Below are positions 8,564 to 17,883 of a DNA stretch of 64,000 nucleotides, one piece after another. The translations under genes were made by a program, and so were the position numbers. The notes below the pieces were generated by a model. It did not search any database, was not told the DNA's origin, and was given only the letters and a program-made list of their open reading frames with translations. The DNA lies in assembly GCF_016862095.1 (NCBI RefSeq), contig NZ_BOMH01000017.1, positions 1-64,000 of the forward strand, given 5' to 3'. Every line of letters begins with the position of its first letter. Position 1 is the stretch's first letter. This stretch comes from Actinoplanes cyaneus. GTDB lineage: Bacteria; Actinomycetota; Actinomycetes; Mycobacteriales; Micromonosporaceae.

Positions 8564-9649
8564 ATGAGTCAGCGGGTGCGGGGCGTGATCGCCCGGGAGA
8601 AGGGCAAGCCGGTCGAGATCGCCACGATCGTGGTGCCCGACCCGGGACCGGGCGAGGCCGTGGTGAAGGTGCAGTCGTGCGGGGTGTGTCACACCGACCT
8701 GCACTACCGGGAGGGCGGGATCAACGACGAGTTCCCGTTCCTGCTCGGTCATGAGGCGGCCGGGGTCGTCGAGGCGGTCGGTGACGGTGTGACCGACGTC
8801 GCGCCCGGTGACTTCGTGGTGCTCAACTGGCGTGCGGTCTGCGGCAACTGCCGCGCCTGCGACAAGGGCAAGCCGTGGTACTGCTTCAACACACACAACG
8901 CGAAGCAGAGGATGACCCTGGAGGACGGCACCGAGCTGTCCCCGGCGCTCGGCATCGGCGCGTTCGTGGAGAAGACGCTGGTGCACGCCGGCCAGTGCAC
9001 GAAGGTGGACCCGCAGGCCCGCCCCGCCGCTGTCGGCCTGCTGGGCTGCGGCGTGATGGCCGGCCTCGGCGCCGCGATCAACACCGGCGGGGTGACCCGG
9101 GGCGACTCGGTCGCGGTGATCGGCTGCGGCGGGGTCGGCAACGGCGCGGTGGCCGGTGCGGCGCTGGCCGGGGCCACCACGATCATCGCGATCGACACCG
9201 ACGACCGGAAGCTCGAGTGGGCGCGTGGCTTCGGCGCCACCCACACGATCAACGCGCGCGAGCACGACGTGGTCGAGCGGGTGCGGGAGCTGACCGGCGG
9301 CTTCGGCGCCGACGTGGTGGTCGAGGCGGTGGGCCGGCCGGAGACGTACAAGCAGGCGTTCTACGCCAGGGACCTGGCCGGCACGGTGGTGCTGGTGGGC
9401 GTGCCCACGCCGGACATGACGGTCGAGCTGCCGCTGCTCGACGTCTTCGGCCGCGGCGGCGCGCTGAAGTCCAGCTGGTACGGCGACTGCCTGCCCAGCC
9501 GGGACTTCCCGATGCTGACCGAGCTGTACCGGCAGGGGCGGCTCGACCTGGACGCGTTCGTCACCGAGGAGATCCCGCTCGACGGCGTGGAGCAGGCCTT
9601 CGCCAAGATGCACACCGGCGACGTCCTGCGCTCCGTGGTCGTCTTCTAG
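8564..9649 (+). CDS. mscR: S-(hydroxymethyl)mycothiol dehydrogenase / S-nitrosomycothiol reductase
   Basis: A 361-residue zinc-dependent class III-like alcohol dehydrogenase. The catalytic zinc site has CGVCHTD and GHEAAG. The structural zinc loop has four cysteines ([15 protein letters not shown]). The Rossmann motif is [10 protein letters not shown]. The sequence from VRGVIAR to [17 protein letters not shown] is typical of mycothiol-dependent formaldehyde dehydrogenase, which oxidises the formaldehyde-mycothiol adduct and also reduces S-nitrosomycothiol. The ATG at 8564 has an AAAGG site at good spacing; a GTG 9 nt upstream is the alternative. The gene supports an actinobacterial origin because mycothiol is restricted to that phylum. 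Confidence 0.93.
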   Translation: MSQRVRGVIAREKGKPVEIATIVVPDPGPGEAVVKVQSCGVCHTDLHYREGGINDEFPFLLGHEAAGVVEAVGDGVTDVAPGDFVVLNWRAVCGNCRACDKGKPWYCFNTHNAKQRMTLEDGTELSPALGIGAFVEKTLVHAGQCTKVDPQARPAAVGLLGCGVMAGLGAAINTGGVTRGDSVAVIGCGGVGNGAVAGAALAGATTIIAIDTDDRKLEWARGFGATHTINAREHDVVERVRELTGGFGADVVVEAVGRPETYKQAFYARDLAGTVVLVGVPTPDMTVELPLLDVFGRGGALKSSWYGDCLPSRDFPMLTELYRQGRLDLDAFVTEEIPLDGVEQAFAKMHTGDVLRSVVVF

Positions 9650-9981
9650 AGGATCAACTTCAAGATCTTCATTGCCTATCTCCGCCGGGGTACGGACCGT
9701 CGCTCCCGCGGGGACCCTTCCGGGCTTCGCAGGGCCGCGAGGCGGCCCAGAACGCGAAACCCGCAAGGGCGACGTCCGTGGGTGGTCGCGCTCAGAAGGA
9801 CCCACGCGATCCCCGCGGGTGGTCCCGGCAGTGCCGCGCTCACCCTCCCGGCTGGTTCTCATGGGCGTTATGAGGCACGAATAACGCCCATGAGAACCAG
9901 CCGCGGGCCGCGAGTCACGCCGGACCGGGGGTCCCCTGAGCGCGGAGTGCCGATCGCCGGCGCAGGGGAACGGTCACACCG
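9650..9981. other. Convergent intergenic region with repeat copy A
   Basis: No gene is supported here. It lies between mscR (+) and the GH63-like gene (-). Positions about 9657-9795 are a diverged copy of the repeat bracketing tRNA-Leu; shared blocks include a TTCAAGATCTTCAT start, CTCCCGCGGGGACCCTTCC and CCCAGAACGC. It is followed by the 53-nt palindrome at 9850-9902. Confidence 0.7.
9850..9902. repeat. 53-nt palindromic element, copy 1
   Basis: Perfect 22-nt arms (9850-9871 and 9881-9902) surround the loop GAGGCACGA. The arms start GGCTGGTTCTC and end GAGAACCAGCC. The whole element recurs as an exact reverse complement at 41539-41591. Its place at a convergent junction suggests a bidirectional terminator or REP-like repeat. 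Confidence 0.9.
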
Positions 9982-11358
9982 TCAGTCCGCCCGGGCGTAG
10001 GCGGGCGCCGACCGATCGGCCAGCAGGTCCAGGCACAACGCCGCGGTCCAGCTGAACGTCGGCGCGCCCAGCCCCTGCCCGGTCTCCGGGTGGAAGTACT
10101 CGTAGTGCCCGTGCTCGTGCACCAGCCGCAACATCGCCCGCCGCAGCTGCTCCGCCTCCCCGCGCCGGCCGTGCACCTGCATCCCGCGGCGCAGCAGCCA
10201 GTTCACGTTCACCCAGACCGGCCCCCGCCAGTACCGGTGGGTGTCGAAGCTCCCGTCGGTCCGGTCCACGCTCGGCGCCGGCAGCCCGAACCGCTCCGAG
10301 CGGGCCTCGGCCATGATCGCCTCCACCTGGTCGGCGGGCAGGTCGGGCAGCATCAGCGGGAGCAGCCCGCTGACGCAGCGGACCGGGCTGAGCCGTCCGG
10401 TGCGGGCGTCGCGGGCACGGAAGGTCCGGCTCTCCGGCTCCCACAGGCGGCGGGAGATCGCCGCGGTGATCTCGCGGGCCCGGTCCCGGTGCCGCCGGGC
10501 GTCGCCGGTCCGGCCGAGCACGCCGGCGATCTGGGCGAGGGCCAGCTCGGCGACACCGAGGATGCTGTTGAAGGCCGGGCACTCGACCGCGAACGGGTGC
10601 CGCCGCACCAGCTCGGTGTCCGAGTAACCGCCGTCGCGGTAGTTGAGGATCAGGCCGACGTACCGCGCGTGGTCCTCGTCGGTGGGCCGGTGCGCGGCGT
10701 CCGAGACGGCCAGGTCACGCCGCGGATGACGATCGAGCAGGGTCAGGTCGGCCGGCACCCCGGCGAGCGCCTGGTCCCAGGCCGGGCTGTTGTCCAGGCC
10801 GGATTCCCACGGGTGCACGATCGAGGCCAGACCACCGCCGGCGGCGTCCCGGCGCTCGGTCAGGTACTCCTGCTGCCGCACCAGCCGGGGGTAGAGCCAG
10901 GCCAGCTCGGTACGCGCCGCGCCGGCGCAGGCCGCGCCGTGCGCCGACGCATGGCGGTAGACCTCCCACGCGGCGAGGGCGTGCAGCGGCGGCTGGACGA
11001 TGCCGGTGCTGCGCCGGGCGGGGCGACCGGCCAGGACCGGCAGGTTCCAGAAACCGGGCCCGGGGAAGTAGTCGTCCTCCGCGGTCGCCGGGTCGAACAC
11101 GATGTGCGGCACCCGCCCGTCCGGCCACTGCGCCTCGAACAGGGTGTGCAGGTCGTGCCAGGCCCGGGTCGGGTTCACGTAGGCCAGCCCGACCGCGGTG
11201 AACGCGGTGTCCCAGCTCCACTGATGCGGATAGAGACGCCGGGACGGCACCGTGTGCTCACCGGACCAGTTGGTGTCCAGCACCCGCACCGCGGACTGCC
11301 ACAGCTCGGCGGCCGGATCGGGGACGGCGACGGGGGACGAGGGCGGGTACGGGTGCAT
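9982..11358 (-). CDS. GH63/MGH1-like glycoside hydrolase
   Basis: A 458-residue protein of the (alpha/alpha)6-barrel type found in mannosylglycerate hydrolase-like and GH63 enzymes. Recognisable regions are YPHQWSWDTAF near the N-terminus, the WPDGRVPHIVF block, WESGLDNSPAWD in the middle and YWRGPVWVNVNWLL in the C-terminal half. The Asp in WDTAF and the acidic residues of WESGLDNSP sit in the substrate pocket of this fold. No signal peptide is seen, so it probably acts on cytosolic oligosaccharides or glucosides such as compatible solutes. The exact substrate is unknown. The gene is monocistronic and convergent with mscR. Confidence 0.85.
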   Translation of the reverse strand: MHPYPPSSPVAVPDPAAELWQSAVRVLDTNWSGEHTVPSRRLYPHQWSWDTAFTAVGLAYVNPTRAWHDLHTLFEAQWPDGRVPHIVFDPATAEDDYFPGPGFWNLPVLAGRPARRSTGIVQPPLHALAAWEVYRHASAHGAACAGAARTELAWLYPRLVRQQEYLTERRDAAGGGLASIVHPWESGLDNSPAWDQALAGVPADLTLLDRHPRRDLAVSDAAHRPTDEDHARYVGLILNYRDGGYSDTELVRRHPFAVECPAFNSILGVAELALAQIAGVLGRTGDARRHRDRAREITAAISRRLWEPESRTFRARDARTGRLSPVRCVSGLLPLMLPDLPADQVEAIMAEARSERFGLPAPSVDRTDGSFDTHRYWRGPVWVNVNWLLRRGMQVHGRRGEAEQLRRAMLRLVHEHGHYEYFHPETGQGLGAPTFSWTAALCLDLLADRSAPAYARAD

Positions 11359-11490
11359 GCTGAGGTCGTTACCCTTTCCACTGCGGTCGCAGGCTTTCCC
11401 CCGCCATCGGGCGAGCCGCAGTGCTCCTGAACGAAACTGCCGGTTGCATCTTCGGTACCGCCGCTCCGGGGTGCGCGACCGGGGTGCCCC

Positions 11491-12552
11491 TCAGCTCACC
11501 GTGATCTCGCGCCACAACCGGCTCGCCCGGCCGGGCAGGTAGGGCGAGTCGAGCCGCTTCGCCACCACGCCGGACAGGCCCTGCGACCGGGCCGCGTCCA
11601 GGGCGAACTCCCCACCGCCGGGGAAGAACGGCGGGGTCTGCCAGTGCTCCCCGGCGCACGCGAGGCCGTCCAGCAGCTCGCGGCGCTCGGCGTAGCGCAG
11701 CAGCTCGGTCGTGGTGTGACCGTCGAGCCACAGAAGGTCGTACAGCAGGAATTGCACCGGGTCCTTCTCGCTGCTCCTCTTCGGATTCTTCGCGGTGGCG
11801 CGCCGGGTCAGCCGATCCGGGTCCGGGCGGGCGCCGTCGAACGCCACGAGCTCGCCGTCGAAGACCGCCTCGACCGGCGCGAGCGCCGGGCCCAGCGCCC
11901 GCACCTCCGGGAATATAGAGGTCAGATCCTCGCCGCCGGCGCCGCCGAGACGCACCCTTCCCCCGGAGACGTACGCGAGACAGCGCCGCCCCGCCCAGCG
12001 CATCTCGTAACCCCAGTCGGCGTCGTCGGTGGGCAGCCCGGCCGCGCGGGTGGCCAGCATCGGCCGCAGATCGGCGGGCATCGGCTCCCAGCCGGGCTCG
12101 GGAGGATCCATGCGGCGGACCATCCAGTCGGCGCCACCGGTCCGGAAGAAGACGTACCGCCCCCTGGTCCGATCGCCGTGGAACGTGACGCTGATCTCGT
12201 CGTCACGCCATTTGCCGGTCTCGTAGGTGCCGCGGTCGAAGATTGTCATCCGGCCGCCGCCATACTCCCCGGCCGGGATCTCGCCGGCGAAGGTGAGGTA
12301 TTCCAGGGGATGGTCCTCGGTGTGTTTGGCCAGGTTGTTGCGGGCCTGATCGCGGGGCAGGCCGCGCGGGACGGCGAACGAGACGAGCACGCCGTCACGT
12401 TCCAGCCGGACGTCCCAGTGCAGGCTGCGCGCGTGGTGCTGCTGGATCACGAAGCGCGACAGCTCGGTCGGCTTCTCCGATTCCGCGGGAACCGGCTCGG
12501 GGGTACGGGCGGGGTCCCGCTTGCGGCGGTATTCGTCGAGACGGTCCGGCAT
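11491..12552 (-). CDS. LigD-like 3'-phosphoesterase fused to degenerate ligase domain
   Basis: A 353-residue protein starting at MPDRLDEYRRKRD. Residues about 35-165 are a LigD-type 3'-phosphoesterase domain (FVIQQHHARSLHWDVRLE, PLEYLTFAGEIPAGEYGGG, WMVRRMDPP). Residues about 180-350 resemble an ATP-dependent DNA ligase adenylation domain, but motif I, normally KxDG with the adenylated lysine, reads RWAG. FDGELVAFD and FLLYDLLWLDG are kept, motif IV reads SGVVAKR instead of EGVVAKR, and the motif V lysines are missing. The phosphoesterase may be active in end-processing while the ligase part is probably a structural pseudo-ligase. No Ku or polymerase gene is adjacent. The in-frame extension upstream of this ATG is arginine-rich and unconserved. 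Confidence 0.85.
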   Translation of the reverse strand: MPDRLDEYRRKRDPARTPEPVPAESEKPTELSRFVIQQHHARSLHWDVRLERDGVLVSFAVPRGLPRDQARNNLAKHTEDHPLEYLTFAGEIPAGEYGGGRMTIFDRGTYETGKWRDDEISVTFHGDRTRGRYVFFRTGGADWMVRRMDPPEPGWEPMPADLRPMLATRAAGLPTDDADWGYEMRWAGRRCLAYVSGGRVRLGGAGGEDLTSIFPEVRALGPALAPVEAVFDGELVAFDGARPDPDRLTRRATAKNPKRSSEKDPVQFLLYDLLWLDGHTTTELLRYAERRELLDGLACAGEHWQTPPFFPGGGEFALDAARSQGLSGVVAKRLDSPYLPGRASRLWREITVS

Positions 12553-12865
12553 ACCGGGGATTCTGCCGGTCGCCGCACGGACCCGGAATTGTCGTACCCC
12601 GATGGTTGGGTGCCCGCATGACGGGGATGGAACTGCTGCCGCACCTGCCGCGCCGGGTGATCCGGGCGCGCCGGGCCGTTGCTCTCGCTCGCGCCGGGCG
12701 CGCGTTCGCCGCCGTGGAATTACCCGCAGGGGTGACACCACTGTGGTCAGGAGCCCAGGGCCTGGCCCGGACCGGACTCGATGTTGATCGTGGCTTTCCC
12801 GCGGAGGTGGCAGGCGGTAGTGTTCTGGCTCCGACGCGTATCCATCGACAGGAAGGCGTTGGCCG
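12553..12865. other. 313-nt intergenic region between divergent genes
   Basis: This separates the LigD-like gene (-) from the monooxygenase gene (+). An 84-codon + strand frame (12618-12869) ends in an ATGA overlap with the monooxygenase start, but its product shows no recognisable domain, so it was not called. A good AGGAAGG ribosome-binding site lies about 8 nt before 12866. Confidence 0.4.
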
Positions 12866-13972
12866 ATGACCTTGCGCATCCTCGTGGTGGGCGCCGGCAT
12901 CGCCGGTCTGGCCGCGGCCCGGGGCCTGCGAGTGGCGGGCTTCCGGCCGGATGTGGTGGAGTCGCTACCCGCCAGCATGAGTCCCGGCGCCGGCATCTAT
13001 CTCCCGGGGAACGCCTCCCGCGCGCTGCGCCTGCTCGGCCTGGACGTTCCGCTGCGCCCGCTCGGCGACCTCATCTTCCGGCAGGTCTTCCTGGACACGC
13101 GCGGTCGCGAGCTGTTCGAGATGGACGTCGCCGCGCTCTGGGCCGGCGTCGGCGAGTCCCGCGCCCTCTCCCGCGCCGACCTGCAGCAGGTGCTGCTCAC
13201 CGGGGTCGGCGGCGAGGTGCGGTACGAGACCGAGGTCCGCGACGTGCAGATCGTCGAGGGCGCCGCCAAGGTCGAGTTCTCCACCGGCGCGATCGCGGAA
13301 TACGACCTGGTCGTGGGCGCCGACGGCCGCCGCTCGACGATCCGCGACCGGATCGGCCTCGGTGGCCCGGCCACGCCGACGGGTCAGATCGTCTACCGCT
13401 CGGTCGTCTCCGGTGGCCCGCCACTGACCGACTGGACCGCGGTGCTCGGCCGCCGGGCCCAGTTCGTCGCGATGCCGATGGGCGGCCGCAAGATCTACTG
13501 CTACGCCGACGAGACCGCGCCCGAGACGCCGAACCCGGCCGATCCGCGTGCGCGGCTGCAGGAGATCTTCGGGTCCTTCGGCGGCCCGATCCCGGCGATC
13601 CTCGAGCGGATCGAGAAGGTGTCGGTCGCCCGCACCGACGAGGTGGTCCTGCCCACCTGGTCGCGCGGCCCGGTCGTGCTGGTCGGCGACGCTGCGCACG
13701 CCACCGCGCCGACCCTGGCCCAGGGCGCCGCCATGTCCTTCGAGGACGGCTGGGTGCTGGGTCAGGAGCTGCGGCAGTCGCAGGCCGACATCCCGGGCGC
13801 CCTGCGGGCGTACGAGGAGCGCCGCCGGCCGCGCTGTGCCCAGGTGCGCGACCGCACCCGCGAGCGGGACCGCACCAGGGACGTGCCGCCGACGCTGCGC
13901 GATCCGATGCTGCGCCGTCGCGGGCTGCAGATCTTCACCGACCACTACAAGGAGCTCGTCGCGCCGGTCTGA
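12866..13972 (+). CDS. FAD-dependent aromatic-ring monooxygenase-like protein
   Basis: A 368-residue group A flavoprotein monooxygenase. The FAD-binding GXGXXG motif is at residues 9-14 (VVGAGIAGLAAARGL), the DG motif is in VGADGRRSTIRDRI and the GD motif is in VLVGDAAHATAPTLAQGA. The fold is that of p-hydroxybenzoate hydroxylase and zeaxanthin epoxidase relatives. The substrate is not predictable from the sequence. A GGAAGG site lies at good spacing. About 210 nt separate it from ctaD. No membrane segment is visible. Confidence 0.9.
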   Translation: MTLRILVVGAGIAGLAAARGLRVAGFRPDVVESLPASMSPGAGIYLPGNASRALRLLGLDVPLRPLGDLIFRQVFLDTRGRELFEMDVAALWAGVGESRALSRADLQQVLLTGVGGEVRYETEVRDVQIVEGAAKVEFSTGAIAEYDLVVGADGRRSTIRDRIGLGGPATPTGQIVYRSVVSGGPPLTDWTAVLGRRAQFVAMPMGGRKIYCYADETAPETPNPADPRARLQEIFGSFGGPIPAILERIEKVSVARTDEVVLPTWSRGPVVLVGDAAHATAPTLAQGAAMSFEDGWVLGQELRQSQADIPGALRAYEERRRPRCAQVRDRTRERDRTRDVPPTLRDPMLRRRGLQIFTDHYKELVAPV

Positions 13973-14183
13973 GCGCGGGCCGTTCCGTCGATCATGGATC
14001 ACCTCGCCGGCGGGCCGGCAAGGGTGGTCGATCTTCGCTGGCTGACGTTCGTCCTGGGTGGCCCTTCGGTCACCCCGCGAGCACCCCGCGAAGGCGAGGG
14101 GTCGGTGGGGGACTATTCTGCCAGCGAGGTACGCCTGATCTTTGGTGTGCCGAGTGGGTCGAACGAGACAACGGAGGCAATTC

Positions 14184-15941
14184 GTGACGACCGTTGCGCC
14201 GTCGCCGATCGCGACCCGTCCGTATCCAGTGCGACGGACGGTCAGGGGTTCGGCACTCGCCCGGATCCTGCGCACGACGGACGCGAAGCAGATCGGGATC
14301 ATGTACATGATCACCGCCTTCGTGTTCTTCCTCTTGGGCGGCCTCATGGCGCTGCTGATGCGCGCCGAACTGGCCCGGCCGGGGATGCAGCTGCTCTCAC
14401 CGGAGCAGTACAACCAGCTGTTCACCATGCACGGCACGATCATGTTGCTGTTCTTCGCGACACCGATCGTGTTCGCGTTCGGCAACTACGTCGTACCGAT
14501 CCAGATCGGTGCGCCGGATGTGTCCTTCCCCCGGCTGAACGCCTTCGCCTACTGGCTGTACCTGTTCGGCGGCCTCATCACCATCGGCGGGTTCCTGACC
14601 CCCGGCGGCGCCGCCGACTTCGGCTGGTTCGCCTACACCCCGCTGAGTGACTCGCTGCACTCGCCGGGCGTCGGCGGCAACATGTGGGTGGTCGGCCTGG
14701 CGATCTCGGGTCTGGGCACGATCCTCGGCTCGGTGAACCTGATCACCACGATCCTGACCCTGCGCGCGCCCGGCATGACCATGTTCCGGATGCCGATCAT
14801 GACCTGGAACATGCTGGTCACGGCGCTGCTCGCGGTGATGGTCTTCCCGTTCCTGGCGGCCGCGCTCTTCGCGCTGGCTGCCGACCGCGTCCTCGGCGCG
14901 CACGTCTTCGACGTGGCGACCGGCGGGCCGATGCTCTGGCAGCACCTCTTCTGGTTCTTCGGCCACCCCGAGGTGTACATCATCGCCCTGCCGTTCTTCG
15001 GCATCATCACCGAGGTCATCCCGGTCTTCAGCCGCAAGCCGGTCTTCGGCTACAAGGGCCTGGTCGCCGCGACGCTGCTGATCGGCGCGCTGTCGATGTC
15101 GGTGTGGGCGCACCACATGTTCGTCACCGGCCAGGTGCTGCTGCCGTTCTTCAGCTTCCTGAGCTTCCTGATCGCGGTCCCGACCGGCATGAAGTTCTTC
15201 GTCTGGATCGGCACGATGTGGCGCGGCCAGATCAGCTTCGAGCCGCCGATGCTGTTCGCGATCGGCTTCCTGGTGACGTTCCTCTTCGGTGGTCTCTCCG
15301 GTGTGCTGCTGGCGGCCCCGCCGATCGACTTCCACGTCTCCGACTCGTACTTCGTGATCGCGCACTTCCACTACGTGCTCTTCGGCACGATCGTGTTCGC
15401 GGTCTTCGCCGGCATCTACTTCTGGTTCCCGAAGATGTTCGGCCGGTTCCTCGACGAGCGCCTCGCCAAGATTCACTTCTGGCTGACGTTCATCGGCTTC
15501 CACACCACGTTCCTGGTGCAGCACTGGCTCGGCACCAAGGGCATGCCCCGCCGGTACATCGACTACCTGCCCAGCGACGGCTTCACCACGCTGAACACGG
15601 TCTCCACGATCGGCTCGTTCATCCTGGGCCTGGCCACGCTGCCGTTCCTGTACAACATCTGGAAGTCGTACAAGGTCGGCCGGGTCGCGGTCGCCGACGA
15701 CCCGTGGGGCTTCGGCAACTCGCTGGAGTGGGCCACCACGTCGCCGCCGCCGCTGCGCAACTTCGACCGGATGCCGCGGATCCGCTCCGAGCGGCCGGCC
15801 TTCGACCTGAAGTTCCCGGAGCTCGCGGCCGGTGAGCAGGGCGCGGTCGCCGGCCCGCCCGAGGGTGGGGCCCGGGTGCTGTCGCACGAGTCCGACGGTG
15901 GCGCGACCTACCAGGAAGACACCGAGAACAACAAGCACTGA
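14184..15941 (+). CDS. ctaD: Cytochrome c oxidase subunit I (aa3 type)
   Basis: A 585-residue, twelve-helix heme-copper oxidase catalytic subunit. Visible signatures include the low-spin heme helix with [12 protein letters not shown], the Cu(B)/Tyr site [17 protein letters not shown], the Cu(B) histidine pair in WAHHMF and the heme a/a3 histidines in [12 protein letters not shown]. It catalyses oxygen reduction with proton pumping in the cytoplasmic membrane. GTG 14184 was chosen because GGAGG lies 6 nt upstream and earlier codons are not conserved. Other oxidase genes (ctaC, ctaE, ctaF) are not nearby, as in many actinomycetes where ctaD stands alone. The C-terminus is a hydrophilic tail of about 60 residues. 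Confidence 0.97.
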   Translation: MTTVAPSPIATRPYPVRRTVRGSALARILRTTDAKQIGIMYMITAFVFFLLGGLMALLMRAELARPGMQLLSPEQYNQLFTMHGTIMLLFFATPIVFAFGNYVVPIQIGAPDVSFPRLNAFAYWLYLFGGLITIGGFLTPGGAADFGWFAYTPLSDSLHSPGVGGNMWVVGLAISGLGTILGSVNLITTILTLRAPGMTMFRMPIMTWNMLVTALLAVMVFPFLAAALFALAADRVLGAHVFDVATGGPMLWQHLFWFFGHPEVYIIALPFFGIITEVIPVFSRKPVFGYKGLVAATLLIGALSMSVWAHHMFVTGQVLLPFFSFLSFLIAVPTGMKFFVWIGTMWRGQISFEPPMLFAIGFLVTFLFGGLSGVLLAAPPIDFHVSDSYFVIAHFHYVLFGTIVFAVFAGIYFWFPKMFGRFLDERLAKIHFWLTFIGFHTTFLVQHWLGTKGMPRRYIDYLPSDGFTTLNTVSTIGSFILGLATLPFLYNIWKSYKVGRVAVADDPWGFGNSLEWATTSPPPLRNFDRMPRIRSERPAFDLKFPELAAGEQGAVAGPPEGGARVLSHESDGGATYQEDTENNKH

Positions 15942-15957
15942 TTTTCCGTACGACGCC

Positions 15958-15996
15958 GGCCCCGCCCTCCCTCATCGGAGGCGGGGCCGTTTCGTT
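15958..15996 (+). terminator. Intrinsic terminator of ctaD
   Basis: GGCCCCGCC (15958-15966) pairs with GGCGGGGCC (15980-15988), followed by a T-rich stretch (GTTTCGTTTCC). It lies 16 nt after the ctaD stop. Confidence 0.8.
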
Positions 15997-16113
15997 TCCG
16001 GATTGTTCCGGGCATTCCTCGCACCGCGCCCGGTGGCCGACGTGAGCTGCACTAAACGCGTTGGTTTATGTCGTACCCCTGGGGGAGGATCGCTGGCGGA
16101 GGTCAGGATCGTC

Positions 16114-17550
16114 ATGCTGCTCAAGCCTTACCGGGAAACCCTCGCGCTGCCCAAGGTCACATCCTTGCTGGTGGTCGCCACGCTGGCCCGCATCCCCATC
16201 GCGGCCGCCACCGTGGTGCTCACGCTGCACGTCGTCACCGACCTGGGCCGGGGCTACGGTGCGGCCGGGCTGGTGGGCGCGGCGGCGACCATGGGCGGCT
16301 CGTTCGGCGCCCCGGTGATGGGCCGGCTCGTCGATCGGCGCGGGCTGCGCCCGGTGCTGGTGCTGACCACCATCGCCGAGGTGATCTACTGGCTGGTGGC
16401 CCAGGCGCTGCCCTACTGGGCGCTGCTCCCGGTCGCCGTGATCGGCGGGTTCCTGGCCCTTCCCGCGTTCTCGGTGGCGCGGCAGTCGATCGCCGCGCTC
16501 ACCCCCGAGTCGCACCGGCTGCCGGCCTTCGCGTTGGACTCGATGACCACCGAGCTGTCGTTCATGGCCGGCCCGGCGCTCGGCGTGCTGATCGCCACCA
16601 ACGACCACGCCGGCCCTCGCGTGGCCATGCTCACTCTGGCCGGCGGGATCCTGCTCGCCGGTCTCGGGCTGTGGCTGCTCAATCCACCCACCCGTGCCGA
16701 GCACGAAGCCCCCGTCTCGGCCGGCGAGCGGGTCCCCCGGCGGGATTGGCTCAAGCCCCGCTTCGTCGCGATCCTCGCCGTCACCATGGCCGCCACGCTG
16801 GTCCTCTCCGGCACCGACGTGTCGGTCGTCGCGGTGCTGCGCGCCTCCGGCGAGCTCGGCTGGAGCGGGCTGGTGATGACACTGTGGGCGCTGTTCTCCC
16901 TGATCGGTGGCTTCGCCTACGGCACGGTTCGCCGCGGCCTGCCGGTGCTCGCCCTGTTCATCCCGATGGCGGTGCTGACCATCCCGGTCGGTCTCGCCGG
17001 CTCGCACTGGTGGCTGCTGGCGCTGCTGCTGATCCCGGCCGGAGCCCTGTGCGCCCCGACGATCACCGCCAGCTCGTCGGCGATCAGCCGGATGATCCCG
17101 GCCGCGGCCCGTGGCGAGGCGATGGGCCTGCACAACTCCGCGCTCACCGTCGGTGTCGCTCTGGGCGGCCCGCTGGCCGGCCTGGCGATCGACAACCTGG
17201 GGCCGAAGTGGGGCTTCGTGGCGGTCGGCACGGTCGGCGTCCTGGTGGCCCTCCTGGTCCTGCCGGCCGAGCTGCGCCGCCGCAACACGCCTGCCGCCTC
17301 GGCCTCCGGCTCGGATCCGTCACCGGCTGCCGCCTCCGAGGCCTCTTCGCCCGGTGGACCCGGTTCGCTGTCTCCCGGTTCGCTGCCTGCCGGCTCGTCG
17401 TCTCCCGGCTCGTCGTCTCCCGGCTCGTCGTCTCCCGGCTCGTCGTCTCCCGGCTCGCTGTCTGCCGGCGAGCCTGGCTCGTTCGCGGCCTCCGCTCCGG
17501 AATCTGTTCCGGCGGTCACTGAGCCGGCCGCGACCGAGCCGGCTCGCTAG
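16114..17550 (+). CDS. MFS transporter with Ser/Pro/Gly repeat tail
   Basis: A 478-residue major facilitator protein with about twelve membrane segments in residues 15-385. The loop after helix 2 carries MGRLVDRRGLRPVL, the usual D-R-x-G-type signature. ATG 16114 gives a short N-terminus directly before the first membrane segment; GGAGG lies 11 nt upstream. The C-terminal about 90 residues are hydrophilic and contain a repeated SSPGS unit, encoded by a 15-nt tandem repeat. The substrate is unknown; drug or metabolite efflux is the usual role. A tandem repeat region follows. Confidence 0.88.
   Translation: MLLKPYRETLALPKVTSLLVVATLARIPIAAATVVLTLHVVTDLGRGYGAAGLVGAAATMGGSFGAPVMGRLVDRRGLRPVLVLTTIAEVIYWLVAQALPYWALLPVAVIGGFLALPAFSVARQSIAALTPESHRLPAFALDSMTTELSFMAGPALGVLIATNDHAGPRVAMLTLAGGILLAGLGLWLLNPPTRAEHEAPVSAGERVPRRDWLKPRFVAILAVTMAATLVLSGTDVSVVAVLRASGELGWSGLVMTLWALFSLIGGFAYGTVRRGLPVLALFIPMAVLTIPVGLAGSHWWLLALLLIPAGALCAPTITASSSAISRMIPAAARGEAMGLHNSALTVGVALGGPLAGLAIDNLGPKWGFVAVGTVGVLVALLVLPAELRRRNTPAASASGSDPSPAAASEASSPGGPGSLSPGSLPAGSSSPGSSSPGSSSPGSSSPGSLSAGEPGSFAASAPESVPAVTEPAATEPAR
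17371..17460 (+). repeat. 15-nt in-frame tandem repeat in MFS gene
   Basis: Six consecutive 15-nt units (consensus TCTCCCGGCTCGTCG, the second unit diverged) encode repeated SPGSS. The three units at 17401-17445 are identical. The period is a multiple of three, so copy-number change would not shift the frame. Confidence 0.95.
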
Positions 17551-17883
17551 ATCGGGCCTCGGGCCGGCGCGTCCACCGCCCGTAAGCGGTGGCGCGCGCG
17601 CCGGCGGCCCCTGGCCGCTGGGCCGTCTGCTTCCGGAGCGAGCGCGACCGGGGAAGTGGCTTGCCGTGGTGGCCGGTGAGCCGGGCGAGATGGGCTGCCG
17701 TGGTGGCCGGTGAGCCGGGCGAAATGGCTTGCCGCGGTGGCCGGTCAGCCGGGTAGGTTGGGCGGGAACTCCGAATCTCCGGGCCTCGGAAACATGTCGC
17801 AGGCGGGCCCGGCGACCTTGCCATGAGCGGGGAGGAGGTGGCGACGTCAGTCGTTGCTACCTGCTTTTCGGAAGGACAGAACC
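17551..17883. other. 333-nt intergenic region with 34-nt tandem repeat
   Basis: No gene is seen. Three 34-nt units occupy 17657-17758. A GGAAGGAC ribosome-binding stretch precedes the ATG at 17884. Confidence 0.6.
17657..17758. repeat. Three 34-nt intergenic tandem repeats
   Basis: Units are 17657-17690, 17691-17724 and 17725-17758. The shared core is GTGGTGGCCGGTGAGCCGGG with a few changes in the third unit. The period is not a multiple of three, consistent with non-coding DNA. Confidence 0.93.

Noticed and set aside
12618..12869. An 84-codon frame ending in ATGA overlap with the monooxygenase gene
   Set aside because: No domain, no clear ribosome-binding site and a composition like chance frames in GC-rich DNA. 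The overlap alone is weak evidence.
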